Counted from the first letter of the stretch, positions 8,302 to 17,206 are shown. The stretch: 64,000 nt of DNA from an uncultured Acidocella sp. (GCF_946222605.1 NZ_CAMIIE010000011.1:12758-76757), one strand, 5' to 3'. The notes: a model not told the origin generated them from the sequence alone. Numbers and translations: made by a program.

Positions 8302-9236
8302 TCGCTGTGCAACGCTCGCTCGGCAGCCTCGCGGCCGGCGGCGAACAGCGCCTCCAGGAAGGGGCGGTCGGTATTCAGCTTGGAATTGAGCGGGTGGCGG
8401 GCCAGCGCCGCATCGGCGCTGACCTCGATCAGCTGCACCCGCCTTGGCAGCAGCGCCAGCTCAGCGTCCAGCGGCGCCTGGAAGGCGATTTCGTGCAGCC
8501 TGTGCACGATGTCGGCGGTGGCGGTGGGCACGCCGGGGCGCCGGCGCGGCTGCGCGCGGATCAGCACCAGCCGCTCCGGCGCCGGCTCCAGCACCGGCGC
8601 GAGCGGCGGGTTGCAGCTATAGCCGCCATCCCAATAATGCCGGCCGCCGATCGTCACGGTGGGAAACATCATCGGGATGCAGGCCGAGGCCAGCAAGGCC
8701 TCGACGCCGATCTCGGCATTGCTGAAAATCGCCGCCTCGCCGCTTTCCACGTCGGTGGCGCCGACATAGAGGCGCGCCGCATCGGGCGCGCGCAGCGCGG
8801 CGACATCCAGCAGCTCACGCAGCAGCGGCTCCAGCGGATTCTGGCCGAGCGGGTTGAGCACGCCGGGGTCGAACATCCGCAGCGCCTGGGTCAGCCCGCT
8901 CCAGGCAAAATCATTGCTGAAGGCCTTGGTGGTGTCCCACATCCAGTCCAGCGGCGTGGTGGGGATATTGCCGAGCAGATTGCCCTCCATCACCCGGCCC
9001 CAGAGCCGCGCAACGGCGGCGCGCGCGCCAGAGGGGCCGGCCTTCACCATCCCCTGCACCGCCATCGCCGCGATCATCGCGCCCGAGGAGACGCCGGTGA
9101 CGGCGTCGAAGCTCAGCCCCTCCTCCAGCAGCCGGTCCAGAGCGCCCCAGGTGAAGGCGCCATGCGCGCCGCCGCCCTGCAAGGCGAGAACGGTACGTGG
9201 GCGGGCAGCGAACAAATTCTTCATCTCGATCACCAT
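8298..9236 (-). CDS. Patatin-like phospholipase
   Basis: A 312-residue serine lipase-type protein. The oxyanion motif GGGAHGAF (about 21-28), the nucleophile elbow GVSSGAM (Gxsxg) and the catalytic Asp in DGGY together give the complete Ser-Asp dyad. There is no signal peptide, so it acts in the cytoplasm or on the inner membrane face, probably hydrolysing acyl chains of phospholipids. The first Met (9236) and a second (9224) are both possible starts; GGTGAT precedes the second closely. It is the upstream gene of a two-gene unit with a sensor kinase (4-bp overlap), hinting that kinase and lipase share a membrane-related task. Confidence 0.9.
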   Translation of the reverse strand: MVIEMKNLFAARPRTVLALQGGGAHGAFTWGALDRLLEEGLSFDAVTGVSSGAMIAAMAVQGMVKAGPSGARAAVARLWGRVMEGNLLGNIPTTPLDWMWDTTKAFSNDFAWSGLTQALRMFDPGVLNPLGQNPLEPLLRELLDVAALRAPDAARLYVGATDVESGEAAIFSNAEIGVEALLASACIPMMFPTVTIGGRHYWDGGYSCNPPLAPVLEPAPERLVLIRAQPRRRPGVPTATADIVHRLHEIAFQAPLDAELALLPRRVQLIEVSADAALARHPLNSKLNTDRPFLEALFAAGREAAERALHSE

Positions 9237-9627
9237 TCTGTGACCGGAAACAACCGGCTTGGCAAATTTTTACATCTCGAATGTTCAGGGCGGAGAAGCC
9301 GAAGGGAGGTTGGCGAACCGGTTCGCCGGGGGCGGCAAAAGGCGGGGAAGCAGATGCCGCCGAGTCGGCCCGGACCAGGAGATCAGCCCCTCGCCCCCGC
9401 CATGGCCCGCGCGGCAACCGGCGCGAAGCTGCTCATCGCGGGCAGCTTTGTGATGCTTTCCTGAATTCGACAGGGCATCAGAATTGGGTGTTGCAACGCC
9501 ATCTTGCCGCACCCAGCGCCTGCGCGATTGACGCGGCGGTGCTGCCCCGCCTATACCCCGCCAACCCCGCCGGACCAGGGATGGCCCGGTGAACGCTATT
9601 GTTTGTAAATTGCCGGAGTAGAATGCC
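9237..9627. other. Intergenic region upstream of rpmH
   Basis: About 390 bp without a supportable gene. Several short frames on both strands have no recognisable protein character. It must hold the promoter of the rpmH operon on the plus strand and of the patatin-kinase pair on the minus strand. I looked for DnaA-box-like TTATNCACA and saw none. Confidence 0.5.
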
Positions 9628-9762
9628 GTGAAACGGACCTATCAACCTTCCAAACTCGTCCGCAAGCGCCGGCACGGGTTCCGCGCCCGCATGGCGACGG
9701 TCGGCGGCCGCAAGGTCATCGCCAACCGCCGCGCCAAGGGCCGCGCCAAGCTCTCCGCCTGA
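9628..9762 (+). CDS. rpmH: 50S ribosomal protein L34
   Basis: A 44-residue, highly basic ribosomal protein of the large subunit. The sequence opens VKRTYQPSKLVRKRRHGFRA and ends RRAKGRAKLSA, the near-invariant L34 pattern. The start is GTG at 9628 with GGAG at 9615-9618, nine bases upstream. It heads the conserved order rpmH-rnpA-yidD-yidC-engB, with rnpA starting about 25 bp after its stop. Confidence 0.98.
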   Translation: MKRTYQPSKLVRKRRHGFRARMATVGGRKVIANRRAKGRAKLSA

Positions 9763-9785
9763 TCGCGCGCCCACGCGCGCCGCTT

Positions 9786-10139
9786 ATGCCCATGGCCACC
9801 GCCCAAACACCGCCCGCCCGGCTGACCCGGCGCGCCGCGTTTTTGCGCCTGGCGGCCAAGGGCAGGAAAACCGCCAAGCACGGCTTCGTGCTGCAGGCCG
9901 TCCAGGACGGCCAGGCGGAGAGCGTGCGTGTGGGCTACACGGCCACGAAGAAAATCGGTAACGCCGTCTGCCGTAACCGCGCCAAGCGCCGGTTGCGGGA
10001 GGCGGCGCGTCTGGTTTTGGCCGGCCGCGAGCTGCCCGGTGTCGAGCTGGTGCTGATCGCCCGGCGCGAGACCGGCGAGATGGAATTCGCGCGGCTGACG
10101 CAGAATCTGCGCCGCGCGCTGGACGAGGTGCTGGCATGA
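9786..10139 (+). CDS. rnpA: Ribonuclease P protein component
   Basis: The small basic protein subunit of RNase P, which helps the catalytic RNA bind and cleave pre-tRNA 5' leaders. The 117-residue protein has the N-terminal LTRRAAFLRLAAKG element, the strand RVGYTATKKIGNAV and the RNR motif CRNRAKRRLREAAR. Met1 (9786) or Met3 (9792) could be the start. The last codon overlaps the start of yidD (ATGA at 10136-10139), so the genes are coupled. Confidence 0.96.
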   Translation: MPMATAQTPPARLTRRAAFLRLAAKGRKTAKHGFVLQAVQDGQAESVRVGYTATKKIGNAVCRNRAKRRLREAARLVLAGRELPGVELVLIARRETGEMEFARLTQNLRRALDEVLA

Positions 10140-10369
10140 GCCCGGCCGCCTTACTGCTCTCAGGTGCCGTGCGCGCCTATGAGCTGACGCTGCGCCCGGT
10201 GATCGGCGCCAATTGCCGCTTCTACCCCTCCTGCAGCGCCTATGCGCGCGAGGCGCTGGCCTGCCATGGGGCGGGCCGTGGCAGCCTGCTCGCGGCAAAG
10301 CGCATCCTGCGCTGCCACCCTTTCAATGCCGGCGGATACGACCCGGTTCCCACCCCGAAGGATAGCTGA
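10136..10369 (+). CDS. yidD: Membrane protein insertion efficiency factor YidD
   Basis: A 77-residue protein that assists YidC-dependent membrane insertion. The family signature is complete: an amphipathic N-terminal helix, RPVIGANCRFYPSCSAYA with its paired cysteines, and RILRCHPFNAGGYDPVP. It overlaps rnpA by 4 bp and ends 5 bp before yidC, the partner it works with. Confidence 0.96.
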   Translation: MSPAALLLSGAVRAYELTLRPVIGANCRFYPSCSAYAREALACHGAGRGSLLAAKRILRCHPFNAGGYDPVPTPKDS

Positions 10370-10374
10370 CCCTG

Positions 10375-12120
10375 ATGGACACCAAGCGCCTCATCCTCGC
10401 CCTCGCCATATCCTTTGGCATTTTGGCGGTGTTCACCGTGGTGCAGGAGAAATTCTTCCCGCATCCCGCCCCCAACCCGGCGCAGACCGTGCAGCAGGCG
10501 AAGCAGGCCGCCGGCACAAAGCAAGCGGCGATCGAGGCCGGTGCCCCCGGCACCGCGCAAAGCGCGCCCGCCAACGGGCCGCGCCTCGCCGTCGATGCGC
10601 CGATGCTCAAAGGCAGCATCGGGCTGACCGGCGCGGTGTTCGATGACGTGGTGCTGAAAGGCTATCACGAGACCATCGCCAAGGATTCGCCGCTGGTGCA
10701 GATCGAGGGCCGGCGCGGCGGCGACACTCCCTCCTACGCCCAGTTCGGCTGGACCGCGCCGGATGGCGTGAAGGTGCCCGATAACAGCACACTCTGGACC
10801 CCCAGCGCGCAGACGCTGACGCCGGGCAGCCCGGTCACCCTCTCCTGGGATAACGGCCAGGGCCTGACCTTCCAGCTGCTGCTGAAGATCGACGATAAAT
10901 TCATGTTCACCGTCACCCAGAACGTGATCAATCACGGCGCGGCGCCGGTGAAGCTCTACCCCTGGTCGCGGGTGGTGCGCGATTACCAACCCAAGGTCGC
11001 CTCCAGCTGGGTGCTGTTCGATGGCCCGCTCGGCGTGTTCAACGGCACGCTGAAGCAGGAAGGCTATGGCGCGCTCAAGGATGAGGGCGAGAAGAAACAG
11101 GGCGGCGTTGCCTATTCCACCTCCGGCCCCGGCGGCTGGGCCGGCATTACCGACAAATACTGGCTGACCGCCGTGGTGCCGACGCAGAGTGCGACGATGA
11201 ACGCCACGATGAGCTACGCCACGGTGAGCGACGGCGATGGCGGCGCCTACCAGACCAGCTTCATCACCCAGACCCCCATCGAGGTGCCGGCCGGCGGTCA
11301 GGCGGATTTCACCAGCCATCTCTTCACCGGCGCCAAGGTGGTGAAGATCCTGGATCAGTATCAGAGCCAGTATCACATCCCGTCCTTCTACAAGGCGGTG
11401 GATTTCGGGCATCTTTATTTCCTGACCAAGCCGATCTTCTTCTGCCTGGACTGGCTGAACACGCTGACCGGCAATTTCGGTCTGGCGATCATCATCTTCA
11501 CCATCGGCGTGAAGCTGCTCTTCTTCCCGCTGGCCAGCTATTCCTACCGCTCGATGGGCCGGATGAAGGCGATGCAGCCGAAGATCGCGGCGCTGAAGGA
11601 GCAGTATAAGGACGACAACACCAAGCTCCAGCAGGCGACGATGGAGTTGTACCGCTCGGAGAAGATCAACCCGGCCTCGGGCTGCCTGCCGATGGTCGTA
11701 CAGATCCCGGTCTTCTTCGCGCTGTACAAGGTGATCTTCATCACCATCGAGATGCGTCACGCGCCCTTCTTCGGCTGGCTGCATGACCTCTCCGCGCCGG
11801 ACCCGACGAACATCTTCAACCTGTTCGGCCTGATCCCGTTCGATCCGATGAGCATCAACCCGATCCTGCATGTCGGCCTGCTGCCGATCATCATGGGCGG
11901 CACGATGTATCTGCAGCAGAAGCTGAACCCGGCCCCGGCCGATCCGGCACAGCAGAAAATGTTCCAGTTCATGCCGGTGATCTTCACCTTCATGCTGGCC
12001 CGCTCGCCGGCGGGGCTGGTGCTGTACTGGACCTGTAACAACATTCTTTCCGTGGGGCAGCAATGGCTGATCATGCGCAGGGCGATGGCGCCGAAGCAGA
12101 CGGTCCCGGCAAAGGGCTGA
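10375..12120 (+). CDS. yidC: Membrane protein insertase YidC
   Basis: A 581-residue inner-membrane insertase/chaperone that integrates and folds membrane proteins with or without SecYEG. It has an N-terminal transmembrane helix (about 5-22), a proline/alanine-rich linker, and a large periplasmic beta-sandwich domain (about 65-345). The conserved five-helix core is at about 350-565, recognisable by YFLTKPIFFCLDWLN, FPLASYSYRSMGRMKAMQPK, INPASGCLPMVVQIPVFFAL and GLVLYWTCNN. The short basic C-tail follows. Its last 58 bp overlap the engB start. Confidence 0.97.
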   Translation: MDTKRLILALAISFGILAVFTVVQEKFFPHPAPNPAQTVQQAKQAAGTKQAAIEAGAPGTAQSAPANGPRLAVDAPMLKGSIGLTGAVFDDVVLKGYHETIAKDSPLVQIEGRRGGDTPSYAQFGWTAPDGVKVPDNSTLWTPSAQTLTPGSPVTLSWDNGQGLTFQLLLKIDDKFMFTVTQNVINHGAAPVKLYPWSRVVRDYQPKVASSWVLFDGPLGVFNGTLKQEGYGALKDEGEKKQGGVAYSTSGPGGWAGITDKYWLTAVVPTQSATMNATMSYATVSDGDGGAYQTSFITQTPIEVPAGGQADFTSHLFTGAKVVKILDQYQSQYHIPSFYKAVDFGHLYFLTKPIFFCLDWLNTLTGNFGLAIIIFTIGVKLLFFPLASYSYRSMGRMKAMQPKIAALKEQYKDDNTKLQQATMELYRSEKINPASGCLPMVVQIPVFFALYKVIFITIEMRHAPFFGWLHDLSAPDPTNIFNLFGLIPFDPMSINPILHVGLLPIIMGGTMYLQQKLNPAPADPAQQKMFQFMPVIFTFMLARSPAGLVLYWTCNNILSVGQQWLIMRRAMAPKQTVPAKG

Positions 12121-12764
12121 ATTTCGAGACCACCGGGCCCAGCCCGGAGCAGATCGAGGCGGGGCGCAAGCTCTTCGCCTCGCCTTGCGAGTTCTTCTAT
12201 GCCGCCCAGGCGCTGGACCATCTGCCAGAGCCGCGCGGCAATGAGATCGCGCTGGCGGGGCGCTCCAATGTCGGCAAATCCTCGCTGATCAACGCGATCA
12301 CCGGGCGCAAGGCGCTGGCGCGGGTCTCGCACCAGCCCGGCCGCACCCGGCAGCTGAACTTCTTCGAATGTCAGGCCGGGCCGGTGGTGCTGGTCGATAT
12401 GCCAGGCTACGGCTATGCCGAGGCGCCGAAGGAGATCAAGCGCGACTGGCAGGGGCTTATGCTGGATTATCTGCGCGGGCGGCCCAATCTGCGCCGGGTC
12501 TTCCTGCTGCTGGATGCGCGCGTCGAGATCAAGGTTTCGGACGAGACGGTGATGGAGCTGCTGGACCAGTCCGCGGTGCCGTTCCAGATCGTGCTGACCA
12601 AGGCCGATTCGGTGAAGCCGGCGGCGCTGAAGCGCAAACAGGATGAGGTGCGGGCCCTGACCGCGCAGCACCCTGCCGCCCTCCCCCAGATACTCACCAC
12701 GTCTAGCGCGAGCAGCATCGGCATCGAAGAGCTGCGCGCCGCCATTGCCGAATTCGTTGAATGA
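12063..12764 (+). CDS. engB: Ribosome biogenesis GTPase EngB/YihA
   Basis: An essential GTP-binding protein needed for 50S subunit maturation. All G motifs are present: G1 GRSNVGKSS, G2 threonine in QPGRTRQLN, G3 DMPGYGYAEAP, G4 TKAD and G5 TSSAS. The 233-residue protein starts with ATG at 12063, inside yidC (58-bp overlap). No ATG, GTG or TTG codon is available after the yidC stop before the conserved domain, and GGGGC precedes the ATG, so the long overlap is probably real. It carries about 25 extra N-terminal residues relative to E. coli YihA. Confidence 0.95.
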   Translation: MADHAQGDGAEADGPGKGLNFETTGPSPEQIEAGRKLFASPCEFFYAAQALDHLPEPRGNEIALAGRSNVGKSSLINAITGRKALARVSHQPGRTRQLNFFECQAGPVVLVDMPGYGYAEAPKEIKRDWQGLMLDYLRGRPNLRRVFLLLDARVEIKVSDETVMELLDQSAVPFQIVLTKADSVKPAALKRKQDEVRALTAQHPAALPQILTTSSASSIGIEELRAAIAEFVE

Positions 12765-12771
12765 GGACGAG

Positions 12772-13665
12772 ATGACCAGAGCAGACATCACCGACGCGAC
12801 CCGCGAAGCGCATATCGTCACCAAGGTGCTGCCTTATCTGCGCCGCTATGCGGGTGCGACCATCGTGGTGAAATATGGCGGGCATGCGATGGATGGCTCG
12901 CTGGCCAACGAATTCGGCCGCGACATCGCCTTGCTCAAGCAGGTCGGCATCAATCCGGTGGTTGTGCATGGCGGCGGGCCGCAGATCAATGCGATGCTCA
13001 AGCGCCTCAACATCCAGTCCAGCTTCATCCAGGGGCTGCGGGTGACCGATGCCGCCATGGTCGAGGTGGTGGAGATGGTGCTGGCCGGCACCGTGAACAA
13101 GCAGGTGGCCGGGCTGATCAACGCCGCCGGGGCGCTGGCGGTGGGGATCTCCGGCAAGGATGGCGGGCTGATCCGCGCGCGCAAACTGCGCCGCACCTAT
13201 AAGGACCCGGACAGCGCGATCGAGCAGGTGCTGGATCTGGGCTATGTCGGCGAGCCGATGTTCATCGATACCCGGGTGATCCATGCGCTGACCGGCGCCG
13301 GGCTGATCCCGGTGATCGCCCCGGTGGGGGCGGGCGAGGATGGCCAGACCTACAATATCAACGCCGATACCGTGGCCGGCGCCATCGCCGGCGCGCTGAA
13401 CGCGCAGCGTTTGCTGATGCTGACCGACGTGCCGGGGGTGCTGGATAAGAGCAAGACGCTGCTGGCGGATTTGTCGCTGACGCAGATCCGTTCGCTGATC
13501 GCCGATGGCACCATCTCCGGCGGGATGATCCCGAAGGTGGAGACCTGCATGGAGGCGGTGACGCAGGGCGTGAAGGGGGCGACCATCCTGGACGGCACCG
13601 TGCCACATGCGTTGCTGCTGGAGCTGTTCACCGAGCATGGCATCGGCACGATGATCCATAAATAG
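12772..13665 (+). CDS. argB: Acetylglutamate kinase
   Basis: Phosphorylates N-acetyl-L-glutamate in arginine biosynthesis. The 297-residue amino acid kinase shows VVKYGGHAMDG, VVVHGGGPQIN (substrate/phosphate binding), GISGKDGG, YNINADTVAGAIAG and ISGGMIPKVETC. The N-terminal helix (ADITDATREAHIVTKVLPYL) is of the type found in arginine-regulated, hexameric enzymes. The ATG at 12772 follows AGGACGAG and lies 7 bp after engB; an in-frame upstream ATG (12745) would overlap engB and adds nothing conserved. It ends the rpmH-argB block, followed by a terminator. Confidence 0.97.
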   Translation: MTRADITDATREAHIVTKVLPYLRRYAGATIVVKYGGHAMDGSLANEFGRDIALLKQVGINPVVVHGGGPQINAMLKRLNIQSSFIQGLRVTDAAMVEVVEMVLAGTVNKQVAGLINAAGALAVGISGKDGGLIRARKLRRTYKDPDSAIEQVLDLGYVGEPMFIDTRVIHALTGAGLIPVIAPVGAGEDGQTYNINADTVAGAIAGALNAQRLLMLTDVPGVLDKSKTLLADLSLTQIRSLIADGTISGGMIPKVETCMEAVTQGVKGATILDGTVPHALLLELFTEHGIGTMIHK

Positions 13666-13698
13666 AGCCGCGTTTCTGAACGAAGGCCTTTGAAAAAC

Positions 13699-13735
13699 CG
13701 GGGTGTTGGCGCAAGGGCGCCGGCACCCCGTTTTT
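13699..13735 (+). terminator. Rho-independent terminator after argB
   Basis: A 14-bp stem (13699-13712 with 13717-13730, loop AAGG, two G-T pairs) is followed by TTTTT. A run of A's before the stem could make it work for the convergent pit gene as well. Confidence 0.88.
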
Positions 13736-13780
13736 GACGCGTCTCGCTGGCTTTTGTCCCCTGGAGACGATCCGGGCGGC

Positions 13781-14788
13781 TCAGAGAGTGTCCACCAGAA
13801 GATAAACCACCGCCCCCACCGCCGCCGAAGCCGGGATCGTCACCAGCCAGGCCACCACCACCCGGCTCGCCACACTCCAGCGCACCGCCGAAGCCCGCCG
13901 CGCCGCGCCGACGCCCACCACGCAGCCCATGATGGTGTGGGTGGTGGAGACCGGCACACCCAGCGAGGACGCCGAGAACAGCATGATCGACCCGCCCGCC
14001 GAGGCGCAGAAAGCCTGGTGCTGGTCGAGCCGGGTGATCCGGCTGCCCATGGTCTGGATGATCTTCCAGCCCCCCGCCAGCGTGCCCAGCGCCATCGCGA
14101 TATAGCAGCCGACCACCACCCAGCCCGGCACGTGGAAATGCGGCCCGAGCAGCCCTTGCGAGAAGAGCAGCACGGCGATGATGCCCATCGTCTTCTGCGC
14201 GTCATTGGCGCCATGGCCCACCGAATAGGCCGCCGCCGAGAGCAGATGCAGCGGCTTGAACATCGCCTCCGCCGCCCGCGCCGTCACGCGCTGGAACAGC
14301 CAGCTGGTCAGCAGCATCAGCGCCATCGAGACGACCAGCCCGACCAGAGGCGAGATCACGATGGCCAGTACCGTCTTGTTCACCCCGCCCCAGACCACCG
14401 TATGCCAGCCCGCATGCGTCACCCCTGCCCCCAGCAGCCCGCCGATCAGCGCGTGGCTGGAGGAGGAGGGAATGCCGCGCCACCAGGTGAAGACATTCCA
14501 CGCCATCGCCCCCACCAGCGCGCCGAACACCACTTGCGGGGTGACCACATGCGCATCGACAATGCCCTTGCCGACCGTCGCCGCCACTTTCAGCCCGAAA
14601 ATCCAATAGGCGGCGAAATTGAAGAAGGCGGCGAAGGCCACCGCCTGTATCGGATTGAGCAGCCTGGTGGAGACCACGGTGGCGATGGAGTTGGCGCTGT
14701 CATGCACGCCATTGACGAAATCGAACGCCAAAGCCAGCGCCACCAGGGCGATCAGCAGCGGCAGGGCCAGCGTGGCATGCGCGATCAT
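13781..14788 (-). CDS. pit: Low-affinity inorganic phosphate transporter (PiT family)
   Basis: A 335-residue integral membrane protein with about 9-10 helices, importing phosphate with a proton or a metal-phosphate complex. The PiT signature repeat is clear at both ends: FDFVNGVHDSANSIATVVST near the N-terminus and YSVGHGANDAQKTMGI in the second half, each with the GANDxxN-like core. PVSTTHTIMG is also typical. The ATG at 14788 begins directly at the first helix; longer frames upstream overlap the DUF47 gene. It lies 7 bp downstream of the Nudix-DUF47 gene, the usual partner of Pit transporters. Confidence 0.94.
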   Translation of the reverse strand: MIAHATLALPLLIALVALALAFDFVNGVHDSANSIATVVSTRLLNPIQAVAFAAFFNFAAYWIFGLKVAATVGKGIVDAHVVTPQVVFGALVGAMAWNVFTWWRGIPSSSSHALIGGLLGAGVTHAGWHTVVWGGVNKTVLAIVISPLVGLVVSMALMLLTSWLFQRVTARAAEAMFKPLHLLSAAAYSVGHGANDAQKTMGIIAVLLFSQGLLGPHFHVPGWVVVGCYIAMALGTLAGGWKIIQTMGSRITRLDQHQAFCASAGGSIMLFSASSLGVPVSTTHTIMGCVVGVGAARRASAVRWSVASRVVVAWLVTIPASAAVGAVVYLLVDTL

Positions 14789-14795
14789 GGCGGTC

Positions 14796-15857
14796 TCAGG
14801 AATGGTCGATGACGAGGCCGTCAATCTCGTTGGCGACATCCTCGAACCGGTCCACCACCCGCTCCAGATGGCTGTAGAGCTCGCGCGCGACGATGAAGCC
14901 CATCGGGTTCGCCGCGCCATGGGTCTTGAACGCCTTCTTCAGCCCGGCGGCATGGATGTCATCCGCCTGGCCCTCGAGGCGCACCAGCCGGCCGGTCAGC
15001 TCATGCAGCCGCGCCGCATTGGCGTGGATATTGCGCAAAAGCGGCAGCGCCTCGCCCAGCAGCCGGGCGGAATCGGCGATGATCGCGCCCATATCGCGCA
15101 TCTCCGGCTCGAAGGCGGAAACCTCGAACAGCGCGGTGGCCCGGGCCGTCTGCTGCATTTCGTCGATGGCATCGTCCATCGAGGAGATCAGCCCGGTGAT
15201 GGCGCTGCGGTCGAACGGGGTGAGGAAGATGCGGCGCACGCTGCGCTTCACCTCGCGGGTGATGGCGTCCGCCTCCTCCTCGCGCTCATTGATCTCGCGC
15301 ATATGCTGAACCATGCCCTCACCGCCCTGCAGCAGCCGCGTCAGCGCGCCACTGCCGGCCAGCAGCGTCTGGCCATGCGCCTCGAATAATTCGAAAAACT
15401 GCCCTTTCTGCGGCAGCAGCGCCTGAAACCAATGAAACATCCGCAAACCGTCCTTCAAACCCCGCAGCCGCTCCAGAAAGGCGGCGCGCTTATCCAACCC
15501 CACCAGCTCGCTGCCGCGGAAGCTGCGGATCAGCTGGCCCAGATCCACCTCATCCACCGCCTTGGCGGCCTCGCGCAGGGGAAACCAGCGCCGCTCGCGC
15601 TCGGCGCGCTCCGGCCATTCCTCCAGCAGCCCGGTGACGGCGAGCGGGAACACATCCACATCCACGAGCAGGGAGGCGCCGGTGCGCAGCAGCTTCCGGT
15701 AGCGATAGCTGCCCAAAGCCGCCGGGCAGGCCGCGCCTTCAATCCCGGCTTCCTCAAACGCTTCCTGGGCGGCAGCGTGGTGCGGCGGCAGACCTTTCAT
15801 GCGGTTGCCCTTGGGCAGCACCCAGCGATGGGTGCGCCGGGAGGTGACGAGCATCAC
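14796..15857 (-). CDS. Nudix domain fused to DUF47 (PhoU-like, Pit accessory) protein
   Basis: The 353-codon frame joins two domains. Residues ~1-115 are a Nudix hydrolase-like domain (TSRRTHRWVLPKGNRMKG, then AAAQEAFEEAGI, a degenerate Nudix box with Gln in place of Arg). Residues ~140-353 are a DUF47/PhoU-like helical domain (FHWFQALLPQKGQFFELFEA). Met140 (ATG at 15440) is preceded by AAGGA, so DUF47 may also be translated alone. The Nudix N-terminus is incomplete: coding upstream of Met1 stays in frame for RQIAALPYRIAG but offers only a GTG directly before Met1 and no better start. A one-base frameshift near 15925 would join it to a GTG-initiated peptide at 15984. DUF47 proteins commonly pair with Pit transporters to control phosphate uptake. 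Confidence 0.75.
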   Translation of the reverse strand: MMLVTSRRTHRWVLPKGNRMKGLPPHHAAAQEAFEEAGIEGAACPAALGSYRYRKLLRTGASLLVDVDVFPLAVTGLLEEWPERAERERRWFPLREAAKAVDEVDLGQLIRSFRGSELVGLDKRAAFLERLRGLKDGLRMFHWFQALLPQKGQFFELFEAHGQTLLAGSGALTRLLQGGEGMVQHMREINEREEEADAITREVKRSVRRIFLTPFDRSAITGLISSMDDAIDEMQQTARATALFEVSAFEPEMRDMGAIIADSARLLGEALPLLRNIHANAARLHELTGRLVRLEGQADDIHAAGLKKAFKTHGAANPMGFIVARELYSHLERVVDRFEDVANEIDGLVIDHS

Positions 15858-16010
15858 CTCGATCGGCGCATCCAGGGCGGTACCCGCGATACGGTAGGGG
15901 AGAGCGGCAATCTGGCGGATAATTGAACCTGTGAACGTGAAAAGACGGCGGAAAAGCGGGCTTATCCGCCCCTTCCTCTGTCACGTCAATGTCACATTTA
16001 CGCGAGGCTG

Positions 16011-17201
16011 TCAGCACGCCTGCACAGGCATAGGCACATGCACGAAACCGCTCATCAGCACCCGGGCGGAACGGCTCATCACCGCCTTGGCCACCACCCA
16101 GGCGCCGTTCTCCTGTTTCGCCCCGGCGCCGACGCGCAGGCTGCCCGAAGGATGGCCAAAGCGCACCGCCTCCCGCAAGCCGCCGCCGGCCGCCAGATTG
16201 ACCAGCGTGCCCGGCACTGCCGCCGCGGTGGCGATGGCGACCGAGGCCGTGCCCATCATCGCATGATGCAGCTTGCCCATGGACATGGCGCGCACCAGCA
16301 CATCGACATCCCCCGCCGCGATTTGCTTGCCGGCGGAGGAGGTATAAGCGGCGGGCTTCGCCACCCAGGCCAGCTTGGGCGTGTGCTGGCGCGTCGCGGC
16401 CTCTTCCAGCGTTTTGATCAGCCCCATTTTCAGCGCGCCATGGGCACGGATGCTTTCCAGCTTCGCCAGCGCCGCCGCGTCGCCATTCACGTCATCCTGC
16501 AGCTCGGTGCCTTTATAGCCCAACGCCTCGGCCATCAGGAAAATCGTCGGGATGCCGGCATTGATCATCGTCGCCTCGAAATTGCCGATGCCCGGCACCT
16601 CCAGCCTGTCGACGACATGGCCGGTCGGGAACAGCGCCCCGCCATCGCCCTCCTCGGCGGGGTCGAGAAATTCCAGCTCGACCTCGGCGGCGGGGAAGGT
16701 TACGCCGTCCAGCTCGAAATCGCCGGTTTCCTGCACCGCGCCATCGCGCATCTGCACATGCGCGATGATGGTCTTGCCGATATTCGCCTGCCAGATGCGG
16801 ATGGTGGCGATGCCATCGCGCGGCAGCCGCGCCGGATCGACCAGCCCGTTGCTGATCGCGAACGGCCCGACAGCGGCGGAAAGATTGCCGCAATTGCCTG
16901 ACCAGTCGACAAACGGCTTGTCGATGGCGACCTGGCCGAACAGGTAATCAACATCATGATCCGGCCGTGTGCTGGCACTCAGGATCACGGCTTTCGAGGT
17001 GCTGGAGGTCGCCGCCCCCATGCCGTCAATCTGCTTGCCGTACGCATCCGGGCTGCCGATCACCCGCATCAGCAACGCATCGCGCGCCGCCCCCGGCTTT
17101 TGCGCTGATGCAGGCAAATCATGCAACCTGAAGAACACGCCTTTGGAGGTGCCGCCGCGCATATAGGTGGCGGGGATTTTGATTTGCGGTGCGAAGGCCA
17201 T
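16011..17201 (-). CDS. prpF: 2-methylaconitate cis-trans isomerase PrpF family
   Basis: A 396-residue protein of the PrpF/diaminopimelate-epimerase fold. PrpF converts the 2-methylaconitate isomer made by AcnD in the AcnD-type methylcitrate cycle; relatives isomerise aconitate or oxalomesaconate. Visible family segments are ATYMRGGTSKGVFF at the N-terminus, SPDAYGKQIDGMGAATSSTSK, DWSGNCGNLSAAVG, and AMSMGKLHHAMMGTASVAIA toward the C-terminus. It starts 5 bp after the acnD stop, so the two are cotranscribed. The absence of prpB and prpC here leaves the true substrate open. Confidence 0.9.
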   Translation of the reverse strand: MAFAPQIKIPATYMRGGTSKGVFFRLHDLPASAQKPGAARDALLMRVIGSPDAYGKQIDGMGAATSSTSKAVILSASTRPDHDVDYLFGQVAIDKPFVDWSGNCGNLSAAVGPFAISNGLVDPARLPRDGIATIRIWQANIGKTIIAHVQMRDGAVQETGDFELDGVTFPAAEVELEFLDPAEEGDGGALFPTGHVVDRLEVPGIGNFEATMINAGIPTIFLMAEALGYKGTELQDDVNGDAAALAKLESIRAHGALKMGLIKTLEEAATRQHTPKLAWVAKPAAYTSSAGKQIAAGDVDVLVRAMSMGKLHHAMMGTASVAIATAAAVPGTLVNLAAGGGLREAVRFGHPSGSLRVGAGAKQENGAWVVAKAVMSRSARVLMSGFVHVPMPVQAC

Positions 17202-17206
17202 GGCGT

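Noticed and set aside
6973..8622. 549-codon plus-strand frame opposite the histidine kinase
   Set aside because: Gln/Arg/Gly-rich antisense translation spanning two real genes.
9237..9627. Possible replication origin next to rpmH
   Set aside because: No DnaA-box cluster and no dnaA or dnaN gene nearby. The rpmH block alone is not evidence of an origin.
10240..12063. 607-codon minus-strand open frame opposite yidC
   Set aside because: Low-complexity, His/Gln/Arg-rich translation with no domain. YidC on the other strand is certain.
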